Shown: positions 18,517-28,060 of the stretch, one piece after another
Numbering within the stretch: position 1 is the first letter of the stretch
Layout of the letters: each line of letters opens with the position of its first letter
DNA from: Thermosynechococcaceae cyanobacterium Okahandja
GTDB lineage: Bacteria; Cyanobacteriota; Cyanobacteriia; Thermosynechococcales; Thermosynechococcaceae
Reading direction: 5' to 3'
DNA length: 64,000 bases
Assembly: GCA_041530395.1 (NCBI GenBank)
Contig: CP136945.1
Coordinates: 2,728,001-2,792,000, forward strand
The notes under the pieces: generated by a model
Databases searched by the model: none
What the model was told of the DNA's origin: nothing
What the model saw: only the letters and a program-made list of their open reading frames with translations
Made by a program: the position numbers and the translations under genes

Positions 18517-21039
18517 TCAGGCCTCGGGAACATCTGCCGCCAATGGCTCAAGGAGATCAATAATGGCTTCAAACTGAAACTGGCGCGCCATGGTGGCCAG
18601 CCGAGTTTTCAGTGCTGGTGTTAGGCTGGGCAGGTGCTCGAGTTGCTCAACAAAGCGTTGGGTATTGGCTTCGAGTGCCGCTAGGTACAAATCGGTGATG
18701 GCTTCTTGGGACAGGTGCGCCAGTTGACTGGCAACAAAGGGCGTTGCCGCTGGGGTGGAATCGTCGGCAGCAGCCACCGGTTCTTCGTAAATGAATTCAA
18801 CCCCAAGATGTTTCCTCAAGGTCTCAAAAATAACGTGTTCGTTAAAGGGCTTACGCAAGAAATCATCACACCCGGCGGAGAGAATAATGGCCTGTTCCTC
18901 TTCAAGGACGCTGGCGGTTAGGGCAACGACGGCGGTGGCATTGCCTTTAGTGGTGGATTTGATATACTTGGTGGCTTCATAGCCATCCATGATGGGCATA
19001 CGCATATCCATCCAAATGAGGTGAGGTTCCCAGGTCTCCCAGCAGGCGATCGCCTCTTGACCATTGGCCGCCTCCTGTACTTCAAAGCCTAAAGGCTGGA
19101 GCAGCTTCACCAGTAATTGCCGATTCACAGCTTTGTCATCCACCACCAGTAGGCGGTAGGTGGGTTGGTTAGGGGCTAGACCCAAAACTGGCAGGTGACC
19201 CTCTGCCATGGCTGCTAAGGTTGGCCGCCCGGCCATCACGGGGAGGGTAATGTAAAACTGCGTGCCTCTGCCCGGCTGACTTTCAACGCTAATGCTCCCC
19301 CCCATCAACTGAATAAATTTTTGGGTAATGCTAAGACCTAAGCCGGTTCCCTCCTGCTTTTCCCGGCCGGCTTGACCTTGGCTAAAGGGCTGGAATAACT
19401 CCGCTAACTCCGCTGCCGCCATACCCACGCCTGTGTCGCCTACGGTGATGGCCAGTTCGTAATGCTCGTCTTGGCGGGTATGGGCATCCACTGTCAACCA
19501 GACGCGACCTTGGGGCGTAAATTTAATGGCATTGCTGAGGAGGTTAATGAGCACTTGCCGCATCTTTGTTTCATCGGCAGTCACGTACTGGGGAACGGCG
19601 GCACTATACTCAAGGGTGAGGTCTAAGCCAGCATTGACCGCCCGCAGGTGCAGCATATCGTCTAAATCTGCCAGTAGGCGATGCAAGTCAAAGTTGTGGG
19701 GGTTCAGGGTGGCTTTTTGGGCTTCAATTTTTGATAGATCAAGGATGTTATTAATAAGGGTGAGTAGATAGTCGCCACTGCGGTAAATGATGCCCGCGTT
19801 TTCGTAGTGATCGGGGGGCAGATCCTTACTGCGCAGCATCAGTTGCGAAAAGCCAATCACCGCATTCAGGGGCGATCGCAACTCATGGCTCATATTGGCA
19901 ATAAAGGCACTTTTAGCTTTGTTGGCAGCCTCCGCCTTGGTGGCTAGCTCAAGGGCATGGGTCTCGCTCTCCTGTAGCGCTTGGGTACGCTCTAGCACCC
20001 GCTGCTCGAGATCCGCATTCAGGCGATTCAGACGTTCCTGAGCCGCTTGGTTTTCGGAAACAATACCCAACACCGCAAGGGAGGTTCCGGCCAACACCCC
20101 CACAAACATCTGGAAGAGGAGGAGGGACTGGCTTTTCTCAAAGATGTGAAAAAAGACCCCCAATTGGTAGCTCGTGAGGATGGCGGCGACAGTGGCCACA
20201 ATGGCAGTCATGGATACAGTGACTCGATGGCCAAAGCGAAAGGCAGACCAAAGAATTGGCAGAAAATAGAGGTATTCAAGCGGCTGCTCCAGCAAAAAAA
20301 CAGCGTAGCTAATCAGACCGAGGCTCAGTAACAGGGCAAAAAACTCTCCTCCCCGCACAGAGGCGGACTGACCCGCTACTGGGGGTCTGCCCCAAGCTAC
20401 AAAGAGGGGGGCAATGACCAGCACCCCAATGCTGTCGCCAATCCACCAGTTGGCCAAAAATTGACCAAATTCCTGCCATGGTTTCCCTGCGTTGACAAAG
20501 ACAATGCTCACCCCCACCAGCGATTGCAGGAGCGTTCCGGTTAAAAAGGCACAGAGGGTAAAGGCGACCGCGTGCTGCACTTTGGCAAAAAGCTGGCGAC
20601 CCCCCAGTTGCTCCATCAGCACAACCGTCAGCCAAACACCCACCAGAATACCGGCTGAACCGATGATGTCCCCCCCCAAGGGATCGGGGCGGAGAACCAC
20701 ATTGACAATCAGGGCACCGAGGAGCACACCAAACCAGCGCGATCGCCCCCAAGCGAGCAGGCCGCCAACCGTCACCCCCGCCCCCGGCCAAATGGGGGAG
20801 CCATCGTTGGCAGCAATAATCGGCAGTTGGTAAAGGACAAGCCAACACGCTAGGGTATAAAGACCCGCAATGAGCAGAACGTCCCGCCACCAGCGGGGCT
20901 GTTGTAGGTGCTGCCTCAGGAATGCCCCAATTTGGTAGGTTAAGGATGCGCTGTGCTGCCGTTTTTTCACTTTAGGTGTGTTGAATCCGACGTTGACCAG
21001 CCGATGTACCGCCTGTGACTGACCACCTTCAGCATACAA
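18517..21039 (-). CDS. Hybrid sensor histidine kinase: MASE1, HisKA, HATPase, receiver
   Basis: 840-residue membrane sensor. A MASE1-like integral membrane sensory domain spans about 50-330 (SPIWPGAGVTVGGLLAWG, then WWIGDSIGVLVIAPL). A coiled coil leads to HisKA with H in NMSHELRSPLNAV (~385), an ATPase domain (GTGLGLSITQKF) and a receiver with D in LIWMDMRMPIMDGYEATK. The ~90 C-terminal residues match the short helical tail common in cyanobacterial hybrid kinases. The ligand is unknown. The 5' end overlaps the divergent DUF2127-like gene by 25 bases, so the true start may be a GTG near 20970. Confidence 0.9.
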   Translation of the reverse strand: MYAEGGQSQAVHRLVNVGFNTPKVKKRQHSASLTYQIGAFLRQHLQQPRWWRDVLLIAGLYTLACWLVLYQLPIIAANDGSPIWPGAGVTVGGLLAWGRSRWFGVLLGALIVNVVLRPDPLGGDIIGSAGILVGVWLTVVLMEQLGGRQLFAKVQHAVAFTLCAFLTGTLLQSLVGVSIVFVNAGKPWQEFGQFLANWWIGDSIGVLVIAPLFVAWGRPPVAGQSASVRGGEFFALLLSLGLISYAVFLLEQPLEYLYFLPILWSAFRFGHRVTVSMTAIVATVAAILTSYQLGVFFHIFEKSQSLLLFQMFVGVLAGTSLAVLGIVSENQAAQERLNRLNADLEQRVLERTQALQESETHALELATKAEAANKAKSAFIANMSHELRSPLNAVIGFSQLMLRSKDLPPDHYENAGIIYRSGDYLLTLINNILDLSKIEAQKATLNPHNFDLHRLLADLDDMLHLRAVNAGLDLTLEYSAAVPQYVTADETKMRQVLINLLSNAIKFTPQGRVWLTVDAHTRQDEHYELAITVGDTGVGMAAAELAELFQPFSQGQAGREKQEGTGLGLSITQKFIQLMGGSISVESQPGRGTQFYITLPVMAGRPTLAAMAEGHLPVLGLAPNQPTYRLLVVDDKAVNRQLLVKLLQPLGFEVQEAANGQEAIACWETWEPHLIWMDMRMPIMDGYEATKYIKSTTKGNATAVVALTASVLEEEQAIILSAGCDDFLRKPFNEHVIFETLRKHLGVEFIYEEPVAAADDSTPAATPFVASQLAHLSQEAITDLYLAALEANTQRFVEQLEHLPSLTPALKTRLATMARQFQFEAIIDLLEPLAADVPEA

Positions 21040-21506
21040 TTCACCATCGATCGTGGCTGCTGAAGCTGGCGATCGCCAAGAAAGTCCTGTTTGGGCTGAT
21101 CCTGCTCACGCTCTCGCTCATCAGTGGCTATAGCTGGCGGCACTACGATACGGTGATGCACTGGGCACATCAACACCTGCTCACGGCTGAGTTTGGGCTA
21201 GTGGCGTGGGGGTTACAGGTGCTATTGCAGCAAAGTGAACCAACCTTAAAACTGGTGGCACAGGTTTCTGGCGGATACGGTGTGCTCATTTTAATTGCGG
21301 CGGCAGGGGTCTGGTACGGCTACGGCTGGGCATACCTTTTATTTGCGCTCTTGGTCGGCTCGATGCTGCCGTGGGAAATTCGCGAACTTTGGGAGCACCC
21401 CTCGTGGGAAACTATGACCCTGCTGCTGATTAACGGTTTGATTTTTGCCTTCTTTTGCGTTGAAACCACCAAGGTATGGCACCAGCAGCGCATTAGTGCC
21501 CAGTGA
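21015..21506 (+). CDS. DUF2127-like membrane protein
   Basis: 163 residues with about four hydrophobic helices ([54 protein letters not shown]). The arrangement and the [15 protein letters not shown] loop fit the DUF2127 family of small inner-membrane proteins of unknown function. GTG 21015 is the only usable start in frame. It is convergent with proB, whose stop it overlaps by 14 bases. Confidence 0.7.
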   Translation: MTDHLQHTIHHRSWLLKLAIAKKVLFGLILLTLSLISGYSWRHYDTVMHWAHQHLLTAEFGLVAWGLQVLLQQSEPTLKLVAQVSGGYGVLILIAAAGVWYGYGWAYLLFALLVGSMLPWEIRELWEHPSWETMTLLLINGLIFAFFCVETTKVWHQQRISAQ

Positions 21507-22605
21507 CCACCAAGTTATCGCGGTGAATAATGGTATCGGCACCGCTATAGCCAAGGATGCTCGCTAGTTCTGTGGACTGCTGCCCCTGCACACGGCAAAT
21601 TTCCTCGCTGTTGTAGTTCACAAGGCCGCGGGCCACCTCAGTTCCTTCGGGATCGCAGAGCTTTACGGCATCCTGGGCCTGAAATTCACCGCTCACCTTT
21701 GTAATTCCTGCTGCCAACAGGGAGCGTCCGCCCTGAGTAATGGCCTTGACGGCTCCAGCATCGAGCCATAGCTCCCCTTTGGGAATGAGGGCGCGGGCAA
21801 TCCAGCGCTTACGGGCATTGATGGTTTTGGGTTTCGGCTCAAACTGGGTGCCCAACGACTCTCCTGCTAGCACCTTGAGGATATTCGTGGGCGATCGCCC
21901 GTCGGTAATGACCGTGCGCACCCCGGCCTCGGTGGCAATTTCTGCCGCCCGAATTTTGGTGGCCATACCACCCGTGCCCCAAGGGGAGCCTGCGGTGCCA
22001 ATCTGTACCATTTGGCTCAGGGTTGCGAGGGACTCAACCCGCTCAATGGGAACGGCGGTTTTGTCCAGCCGCGGATCCGCAGAGTAGAGGCGATCCACAT
22101 CCGTGAGCAAAAACAGCCAATCCGCCTCCACTAAGCTGGCCACTAAGGCTGAGAGGGTATCGTTATCGCCAAACTTGAGTTCATCTACCGCCACCGTATC
22201 GTTTTCATTGACGATGGGAATCACCCCCAACTCAAACAAGGCTTGGAAGGTATTGAAAATATTTAAGTAGCTTTGACGATCCACAAAGTTCTGGCGCGTG
22301 AGCAGGATTTGGGCAATCGGCTGGCGCAACACACCAAATAAATCATCGTACATGCGCATCAGGTGGCCTTGCCCTACTGCCGCCACGGCCTGTTTTTGGG
22401 CTAATTGCTGGGGGCGCTCCTGTAACCCCAAGCGCACCGCCCCGACTCCCACCGCTCCCGATGAGACCAGCACGACGCGATCGCCCCGCTGCCGACAGCC
22501 CCAAAGCACCTCCACCAGTTGGGCAATGGTGGCCAGCGCAACCGTTCCCTCTTTTCCCCCTGTCAAGCTAGAGGTGCCAATTTTAACAACGATTGTTTGC
22601 CCCAT
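21493..22605 (-). CDS. proB: Glutamate 5-kinase
   Basis: First step of proline synthesis: ATP-dependent phosphorylation of glutamate. The amino-acid kinase domain reads [52 protein letters not shown] and [17 protein letters not shown]-terminal PUA domain follows ([26 protein letters not shown]). Start at ATG 22605 gives 370 residues, normal for the two-domain enzyme; the frame stays open upstream only because it crosses a hairpin, not family sequence. Confidence 0.95.
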   Translation of the reverse strand: MGQTIVVKIGTSSLTGGKEGTVALATIAQLVEVLWGCRQRGDRVVLVSSGAVGVGAVRLGLQERPQQLAQKQAVAAVGQGHLMRMYDDLFGVLRQPIAQILLTRQNFVDRQSYLNIFNTFQALFELGVIPIVNENDTVAVDELKFGDNDTLSALVASLVEADWLFLLTDVDRLYSADPRLDKTAVPIERVESLATLSQMVQIGTAGSPWGTGGMATKIRAAEIATEAGVRTVITDGRSPTNILKVLAGESLGTQFEPKPKTINARKRWIARALIPKGELWLDAGAVKAITQGGRSLLAAGITKVSGEFQAQDAVKLCDPEGTEVARGLVNYNSEEICRVQGQQSTELASILGYSGADTIIHRDNLVVTGH

Positions 22606-22631
22606 GGCAGTAATTCCACCATAAAAATATA

Positions 22632-22652
22632 CCCCCGCCCTGAGGACGAGGG
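22632..22652 (-). repeat. IS200/IS605-like terminal hairpin upstream of proB
   Basis: Read on the minus strand, CCCTCGTCC-TCA-GGGCGGGGG folds into nine pairs including two G-U. The neighbourhood (GAACCCTCGTCCTCAGGG, then GGGGGTATATTTTTATGG) resembles the right-end tips of cyanobacterial TnpB elements. No tnpB is nearby, so I read it as a solitary end remnant lying in the proB leader, 27 bases before the start codon. A leader regulatory hairpin is the alternative. Confidence 0.4.
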
Positions 22653-22743
22653 TTCTACCCTTAATTCTAATGCGAGTGCTAGTACTAGATGACATACAGC
22701 CCCGTATGAGGCTCGCCCCATCTCACAGTGGCTCCCCAAGAGC

Positions 22744-23673
22744 TTAGCGAGTCCTCGTCAATGTCTGAGGAAAGGCACTCAGGTGAATCAGGCGCTCTTT
22801 GGCCACAAGGGCACTACCAACCACCGTGTTGCTACTCAGACGGAGATCTATCCCTTCGGCCAACGCCGGAAAGGTGTCTGCTGGCGCTTGAGATACATCC
22901 CGCAGAAAGTCGGTTACCGTTTGGGGAGAAAGGGGGGGCGCATCTAAGGTCCGCTGTGCTTCAAGGGCATAACCGGTGAGCAGCTTGGGCAACAACTGCG
23001 CAAACGTGCCGGGAAAATCAAACAACTCCAGACCCCAAATTTTCCCATCGAGAGCAAAAATAGCCCCCACTTGGTTGGCAACCGCCTTAAATGCCGCTTT
23101 ATACTCCGCCAGCGTCGCCGATTGCTGAGCATACACATCCGCCATGGCCGACGTTGGGGATGTGCAGGCATAGAAGTCGATACATGAATCCACCTCCTGC
23201 CACACTTGGCCTTGGTTAGCGTCTCGCCGCCCACGGTTTTTCATGGAATGGGTGACTTGCTCGGCTTTTTTGGCACGCCCACTCGGGTGGTAGGTATGCC
23301 CTGCCGCCTTGAACGTGCGGGAGCGATAATGCCAGCGCCCTTGCTCAACACAACTCACAGGGATGGTTAAGTCGGTATGGGCTGGTACTAATAGGGTCAG
23401 GTTCAAGATGCGATTTTGCTTTGCCCCTTCCATGGCTTCGCCATCCAGTAGCAGCACAGAGCGATCGCCGGTGTTGCGACACAATAGCTCCGGTACACTA
23501 GCGGATTCAGACACTTCAGTGATGGTCACCCAGTTGTGCGTCATGGCCTCCTCTAGGAGCCAATAGTCGGGAGAGCCGGTCACTGAACGCAAGAGGGGCA
23601 CAACCGTCAGCCCACCAAAGGTCTGGAGCGTGCTGACCTCGATATCTTGCAGAAGCTGCTGTAGGATTTCCAT
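22744..23673 (-). CDS. ARPP-1 domain (DUF6569-like) protein
   Basis: 309 residues, no signal peptide or membrane helix. The pattern FGGLTVVPLL, LLLDGEAMEGAKQNRILN, IPVSCVEQGRW and the arginine/lysine-rich segment after it match what I recall of the ARPP-1 family, of unknown function. It stands between proB and apcD with its own 140-base upstream region. The family name is from memory and less certain than the description. Confidence 0.7.
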   Translation of the reverse strand: MEILQQLLQDIEVSTLQTFGGLTVVPLLRSVTGSPDYWLLEEAMTHNWVTITEVSESASVPELLCRNTGDRSVLLLDGEAMEGAKQNRILNLTLLVPAHTDLTIPVSCVEQGRWHYRSRTFKAAGHTYHPSGRAKKAEQVTHSMKNRGRRDANQGQVWQEVDSCIDFYACTSPTSAMADVYAQQSATLAEYKAAFKAVANQVGAIFALDGKIWGLELFDFPGTFAQLLPKLLTGYALEAQRTLDAPPLSPQTVTDFLRDVSQAPADTFPALAEGIDLRLSSNTVVGSALVAKERLIHLSAFPQTLTRTR

Positions 23674-23797
23674 AGAGCACCTCTATTAGGACTTCTAAAG
23701 AGTTATCCATGGGAAAAAGCGTGCCTATGCAGCAGAATCTGTAAGAATGTTGCAGGCATCCCTAAATTCTAGTGCCGGTGCCAGTCGTTGCCCGCCT

Positions 23798-23809
23798 AGG
23801 AGATCTCCT
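23798..23809. repeat. Perfect 12-bp palindrome downstream of apcD
   Basis: AGGAGATCTCCT lies 7 bases past the apcD stop. No T-run follows on the minus strand, so it is not a clear terminator. Overlapping it, CTGAATAAT is echoed at the apcD end as TTGAATAAT, suggesting a small duplication of the gene tail. Confidence 0.45.
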
Positions 23810-23815
23810 GAATAA

Positions 23816-24301
23816 TTAAGACATCTCTTGAATAATATAGTCGAAGTACGGAGCCGCGACTTCGGCATCTTCGGCACTCAGCAGCGCGAGGGATGCGTCC
23901 TTAAGACAGCGAATGGCCTCCACCATACCGGGCATGGGTACCCCCAAGGAGTTGTACATCTCCCGCACGCCAATAATGCCCGTGCGTTCAATCGGTTCCT
24001 TATCGCCCGCCAAAATACCGTAGGTAATTAAGCGCATGTACCAGCCGTAGTCCCGCAGGCAGAGGGCGCGTTGCTTTTGGCCGTAGGCATTACCGCCGGG
24101 AGAAATAAAGTCAGGTCGCTTCTGCCACAATTGCTTACTGGCTTGCTCTACCACCCGTTTTTCATTTTCAGCCAGCGTCGTGGCAATGCGTAGGCGTTGC
24201 GCCCCCGTTTGAAAGAAGTCACTAATAGTCTTGAGTTCGCCCGTGGTGGGGTAGCGCAATTCATCGTCCGCTTTAAGAAGAACCTGACTAATGACACTCA
24301 T
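23816..24301 (-). CDS. apcD: Allophycocyanin alpha-B subunit (ApcD)
   Basis: Minor core phycobiliprotein that carries one of the lowest-energy bilins and helps pass phycobilisome energy towards photosystem I. 161 residues from [18 protein letters not shown]. The phycocyanobilin attachment Cys lies in [18 protein letters not shown]. ApcD, not ApcA, is indicated by [20 protein letters not shown]-type sequence (shown in part: [15 protein letters not shown]) and the C-terminus [12 protein letters not shown]. Monocistronic as far as seen. An upstream ATG would add ten residues not found in the family. Confidence 0.93.
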   Translation of the reverse strand: MSVISQVLLKADDELRYPTTGELKTISDFFQTGAQRLRIATTLAENEKRVVEQASKQLWQKRPDFISPGGNAYGQKQRALCLRDYGWYMRLITYGILAGDKEPIERTGIIGVREMYNSLGVPMPGMVEAIRCLKDASLALLSAEDAEVAAPYFDYIIQEMS

Positions 24302-24438
24302 ATTGCTAACACCGCTTAATACATTCCTCATTTTAGAGGACGGTGGTGCCGCGATCGCAGTTTTTTGCCATCTCCTACCCTAAAGAATGCCGCTGTCCTA
24401 CGCCATGGTTATTGTTGACATTCCCTCACCCGATGAAC

Positions 24439-24501
24439 AGCCGTTTGGGCTGGCAGAGACTATCGGCAGGGTTAGGGTGGGGGCATCCCACCGAAACGGC
24501 T
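24439..24501 (+). promoter_or_regulatory. Structured leader upstream of vipp1
   Basis: AGCCGTTT (24439-24446) pairs perfectly with AAACGGCT (24494-24501), enclosing a second hairpin GGTGGG-(GCAT)-CCCACC (24477-24492). Together they form a stable two-part structure ending about 40 bases before the vipp1 start. No riboswitch family is recognised. It could be a 5'-leader control element or a terminator-like fold without a T-run. Confidence 0.35.
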
Positions 24502-24542
24502 AAAATTAGGTTAAGCAAAATGGGCGTATGGGAGACATCATC

Positions 24543-25277
24543 GTGGGACTTTTTGATCGCATCAGTCGGGTAATCCGAAGCTGGATAAATGCCATTGTGG
24601 GGGCTGCCGAAGATCCTGAAAAGATGCTAGAGCAAAGCATGATTGAAATGCAGGATAACCTTGTCTCCCTACGGCAGGCCGTGGCTCAGGCGATCGCCTC
24701 CCAAAAACGCTTAGAGCAGCAGTTTAATCAGCATGAACAGCAGGCTCGTGAGTGGGAGCGGCGCGCTAAAATAGCCCTCCAGCACGGCGATGAACAACTG
24801 GCCCTCGAGGCCTTGAACCGCAAGAAAACCGCAACGAACGCGGCCATGGCGCTAAAGGGGCAACTGGAGCAATCGGTTACCCAAGTCAATGCTCTGAAAA
24901 AGCAAATGCAGCAGTTGGAAAGTAAAATTGCCGAGGCCAAAACCCGCAAGGACATGCTGGTGGCACGGGCACGGGCAGCAAAGGCATCAGCACAGATTCA
25001 GCAAACCTTTAGCAAAGTGAATACCAATGCCCCCATGGCGGCCTTCGATCGCATGGAAGAAAAAGTCATGGAAATGGAGGCGCGCTCCGAAGCCGTGGCT
25101 GAACTCAACACCGATACCCTTGAGGCAAAGTTTGCCGCTTTAGAGTCGGGCAGTGTGGATGAGGACCTAGCACGCCTGCGGGCAGAGTTGGCCAGTCCCC
25201 AGCAACTGCCGAGCGCCACTGCCCCTGCCTACGACCCAGAATTAGAAGCCCTACGGCGGCAACTCGAACAAAGCTAG
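24543..25277 (+). CDS. vipp1: Vipp1 (IM30), PspA/ESCRT-III family membrane-remodelling protein
   Basis: Thylakoid and plasma-membrane maintenance protein forming rings and rods. Almost wholly helical coiled coil: GLFDRISRVIRSWINAIVG, AAEDPEKMLEQSMIEMQ, then alternating charged heptads. The C-terminus DPELEALRRQLEQS matches the extra terminal helix of Vipp1, which PspA lacks, though the linker before it is short. I start at GTG 24543 (MGLFDR), with GGGAG nine bases upstream; an ATG five codons earlier is in frame. Operon with ecfT (10-base gap) and pabB. Confidence 0.9.
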   Translation: MGLFDRISRVIRSWINAIVGAAEDPEKMLEQSMIEMQDNLVSLRQAVAQAIASQKRLEQQFNQHEQQAREWERRAKIALQHGDEQLALEALNRKKTATNAAMALKGQLEQSVTQVNALKKQMQQLESKIAEAKTRKDMLVARARAAKASAQIQQTFSKVNTNAPMAAFDRMEEKVMEMEARSEAVAELNTDTLEAKFAALESGSVDEDLARLRAELASPQQLPSATAPAYDPELEALRRQLEQS

Positions 25278-25287
25278 CGGTTCATGC

Positions 25288-26196
25288 ATGGATCTGTTGC
25301 GATCGCTCCCCTTGGGGCTTTACCTTGAACACCCCACAACGTGGCTGCACCGCTTAGATCCTCGGGTCAAGCTGGGTTGGTTAATGACGTTTTTGCTGGC
25401 ACCGGTGCTAGCGGATGCCTCTTGGCGGCTGGTGCTCGTGGGCTGCTTAATAGGCCTCACCCTTGTGGGGGGCATTCCCCGCCGCGTCTGGCAACGTCAA
25501 CTACTCTGGCTGTTACTGCTGGGCGGTCTGATTTTCGTCATTACAGCCCTAATGCCCGACGGCATGGCCGTGAGCTATCAACCCCGCCGCCCCATTGAAA
25601 CGGAAGCCCCGGTCACCAGTTATCGCTACATCCTCTGGCACTGGCAGATGCAGGTTGGCCAGTGGCCGATTCATCTCCAGGTCTCCCAACGCTCCTTTGA
25701 TCTGGGCTTACGCCTAAGTACCCTCCTGTTTACGCTGCTCTACAGCACCCATCTGTTTTTGCTGACTACTGCGCCGGAGGAGGTGACCGCTGGCCTCGAA
25801 TGCCTAATGCAGCCCCTAAAACGCTTTAAGCTCCCCGTTGCTGAAATTGCCCTCACCCTCACCCTCTCGCTGCGCTTTATCCCCTTAGTGCTCGAAGAGG
25901 TGCAAAACCTCGGCCGTTCTGTGCGCACCCGCGCCATTAACTGGCGACTGGTAGGGCTAAAGGGCAGTGTAAAGCTGTGGTTAACCTTGGCGGTACGGCT
26001 GCTCGAAAATTTGCTCCTACGGGCAGAACAGGTGGCCTGCGCCATGCAGGTGCGGGGGTTCCAAGAGCCGGGCACCTACGATAACCCGTGGCACCATTTG
26101 CGTTTGCAGCGGCGAGACTGGGTCGCTTTAGTGGCCATGGCACTCTTCTGGCTGCTGCGGATTCAAGTGCCCGCTTGGGGGGTCTTGTTCTCGTGA
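25288..26196 (+). CDS. ecfT: Energy-coupling factor transporter transmembrane protein EcfT/CbiQ family
   Basis: Membrane coupling subunit of an ECF-type vitamin or metal importer. 302 residues with about six hydrophobic helices, HRLDPRVKLGWLMTF at the start, and near the end the coupling-helix signature RAEQVACAMQVRGF. The matching ATPases and substrate-binding subunit are not in the window, so the substrate is unknown. Stop overlaps the pabB start as GTGA. Confidence 0.85.
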   Translation: MDLLRSLPLGLYLEHPTTWLHRLDPRVKLGWLMTFLLAPVLADASWRLVLVGCLIGLTLVGGIPRRVWQRQLLWLLLLGGLIFVITALMPDGMAVSYQPRRPIETEAPVTSYRYILWHWQMQVGQWPIHLQVSQRSFDLGLRLSTLLFTLLYSTHLFLLTTAPEEVTAGLECLMQPLKRFKLPVAEIALTLTLSLRFIPLVLEEVQNLGRSVRTRAINWRLVGLKGSVKLWLTLAVRLLENLLLRAEQVACAMQVRGFQEPGTYDNPWHHLRLQRRDWVALVAMALFWLLRIQVPAWGVLFS

Positions 26197-27569
26197 TCAC
26201 CCCCTGTCAGCCGTGGGTGTGGGACTGCCTACCCCTAAAGGGACGCACTGGCCGCACCGTCTTTAGTCAACTGTTTTTAACGGAGCCGGTGGCGGTGCTC
26301 CTCGAAAGTCCGGGGAGCCAGCCGACACCCCAAGCTCGCTATTCCATCTGTGCGGGTCGCCCGCGGCGCGATCGCCAGTGGGTGTGTGGTCTTGGTGAGG
26401 TACTGCCCACCTTGCAACAGTTTCCCCAAACCCCTACCGTGCCCTCTGAGGTGGCGCATCTGCCCTTTACGGGAGGCTGGCTCGGCTGGCTCGGCTATGA
26501 ACTGGCTTGGGAAATTGAAGCCCTGCCCCCCCTCAAACCCGATCCGTTGCCCTTTCCGGTTGCCTTTTGGTACGAACCCCAAAGCTTTGCGATCTTAGAT
26601 CATCAGACGGAGGAGCTTTACTTAGCCGCCTCTTCCGCAGCAGACTTGGCCCTGTTGCAGCAACGCCTAGAGGATATGCCCAATGTTTCGGCTATCGAGA
26701 TTCCGGGGCGATCGCGGGCGATTGAATTGGCCGCTGGTTGGCAACCCCACACGTATCAGGCGGCGGTGCGTACCCTGTTGCACCACATTCGTATGGGCGA
26801 TATTTTTCAGGCCAATCTGTCGGCACGCTTTTGCCATCACGGTACAGTGCAACCATGGCAGCAGTACCTGCGCCTGCAACACATTAACCCGTCCCCCTTT
26901 GCCAGCTATTGGCAGACCCCTTGGGGCTATATTGTCAGTTGTTCGCCGGAACGCCTTGTGCATCTCAAGGGCAAGACGGTACAAACCCGCCCGATTGCCG
27001 GTACGCGCCCTCGCGGACAGACAGCCGCCGGCGATCGCGCCCAAGCCACCGACCTACTCAACAACACCAAAGAACAGGCCGAGCATATCATGCTGGTGGA
27101 TTTAGAGCGTAACGATCTGGGGCGCATCTGCCGTTGGGGTAGCGTTGTTGTTGATGAACTCCTGACCTTGGAGTACTACAGCCACGTCATCCACCTTGTC
27201 AGCAACGTGCGGGGCACCCTAGATACTGGCGTGACTCCAGCAGCGGTGATTCGCGCCCTCTTTCCGGGCGGCACCATCACTGGCTGCCCCAAAGTGCGCT
27301 GCATGGAGATTTTGGCCGCCTTAGAGCCATTCCCCCGCAACTTGTTCTATGGTTCCTGTGGCTACTGGGATCAGCGAGGACACTTAGACCTCAATATCCT
27401 GATTCGTACCCTCTTGGTTGCCGCCGATCGCCAAACAACTTGGGGGCAAGTAGGAGCAGGCATTGTGGCCGATAGTGAGCCTGAGCAGGAGTGGCAGGAA
27501 TCCCTCAATAAGGCCCAAGCCCTCCTCTTGGCGCTGGGCAGCCCAACCCGCGTGGGCACACACGCCTAG
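26193..27569 (+). CDS. pabB: Aminodeoxychorismate/anthranilate synthase component I (PabB-like)
   Basis: Chorismate-utilising enzyme, probably the first step to p-aminobenzoate for folate. The C-terminal chorismate-binding domain shows IRMGDIFQANLS, VSCSPERLVHL, RPIAGTRPRG, HIMLVDLERNDLGRI and PGGTITGCPKVRCMEI. The last, with GCPKVRCM, favours PabB over TrpE (GAPKVRAM). The PIxGT position is Ala, not the Lys of E. coli PabB. GTG 26193 overlaps the ecfT stop and gives 458 residues; earlier in-frame codons lie inside ecfT and are not family sequence. Confidence 0.88.
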   Translation: MITPCQPWVWDCLPLKGRTGRTVFSQLFLTEPVAVLLESPGSQPTPQARYSICAGRPRRDRQWVCGLGEVLPTLQQFPQTPTVPSEVAHLPFTGGWLGWLGYELAWEIEALPPLKPDPLPFPVAFWYEPQSFAILDHQTEELYLAASSAADLALLQQRLEDMPNVSAIEIPGRSRAIELAAGWQPHTYQAAVRTLLHHIRMGDIFQANLSARFCHHGTVQPWQQYLRLQHINPSPFASYWQTPWGYIVSCSPERLVHLKGKTVQTRPIAGTRPRGQTAAGDRAQATDLLNNTKEQAEHIMLVDLERNDLGRICRWGSVVVDELLTLEYYSHVIHLVSNVRGTLDTGVTPAAVIRALFPGGTITGCPKVRCMEILAALEPFPRNLFYGSCGYWDQRGHLDLNILIRTLLVAADRQTTWGQVGAGIVADSEPEQEWQESLNKAQALLLALGSPTRVGTHA

Positions 27570-28048
27570 GTGGGCAGACTGTCTATAACCACGTGCCACT
27601 CTAAACTCACGGGAGCCGGTACGGCAATTTCAATCCCCTCCTCCTGCAACGGTGGCCGCAGTAGCAGCGGTTTGTCGGGGGGCAGTTCATGGGCAAGGGG
27701 TTGCAGGTCAAACTGCCCCACGTTCGCCACCGTCTCTGCCTTGGGAAAATCATCCGCCGCCAGTAGGGTGTTCCCTGAGGGGGTGATCAGGGTGAGGGGG
27801 TCAGGGTGGCGAAAATGATACTGCTCCGGAAACCCCACCAACCGCAACTGTAGCTGTTCTTGGCGGGCAAAGAGAATCACCTGCCATGTCAGACCCCGGT
27901 TATCCCGTAGTTGATGCCGTGACTGCACGACCTGCTGTTGGGGTGCCTCTTCGATGGTACGAATCATGGCATGAACGGTGGGGGTGATGGCCACCCAAAA
28001 AGAGAGCGCTAATGCCCCTAGCACGAGAACCATGTTCCTTGGGCGCAT
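27566..28048 (-). CDS. DUF3122 domain protein, exported
   Basis: 160 residues with a signal peptide (MVLVLGALALSFWVAITPTVHA). Middle sequence SRHQLRDNRGLTWQVILF, LRLVGFPEQYHF, DPLTLITPSGNTLLA and VGQFDLQPLA matches the cyanobacterial DUF3122 family; role unknown. It follows the haem protein gene by 12 bases on the same strand and overlaps the convergent pabB stop by four bases. Confidence 0.82.
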   Translation of the reverse strand: MRPRNMVLVLGALALSFWVAITPTVHAMIRTIEEAPQQQVVQSRHQLRDNRGLTWQVILFARQEQLQLRLVGFPEQYHFRHPDPLTLITPSGNTLLAADDFPKAETVANVGQFDLQPLAHELPPDKPLLLRPPLQEEGIEIAVPAPVSLEWHVVIDSLPT

Positions 28049-28060
28049 GGCCGAGTCTCC

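Noticed and set aside
22606-22695. N-terminal extension of ProB
   Set aside because: It translates a hairpin remnant; [12 protein letters not shown] is the family start.
26088-26192. N-terminal extension of PabB
   Set aside because: It lies inside ecfT in another frame and does not resemble PabB; the GTGA overlap gives a better start.
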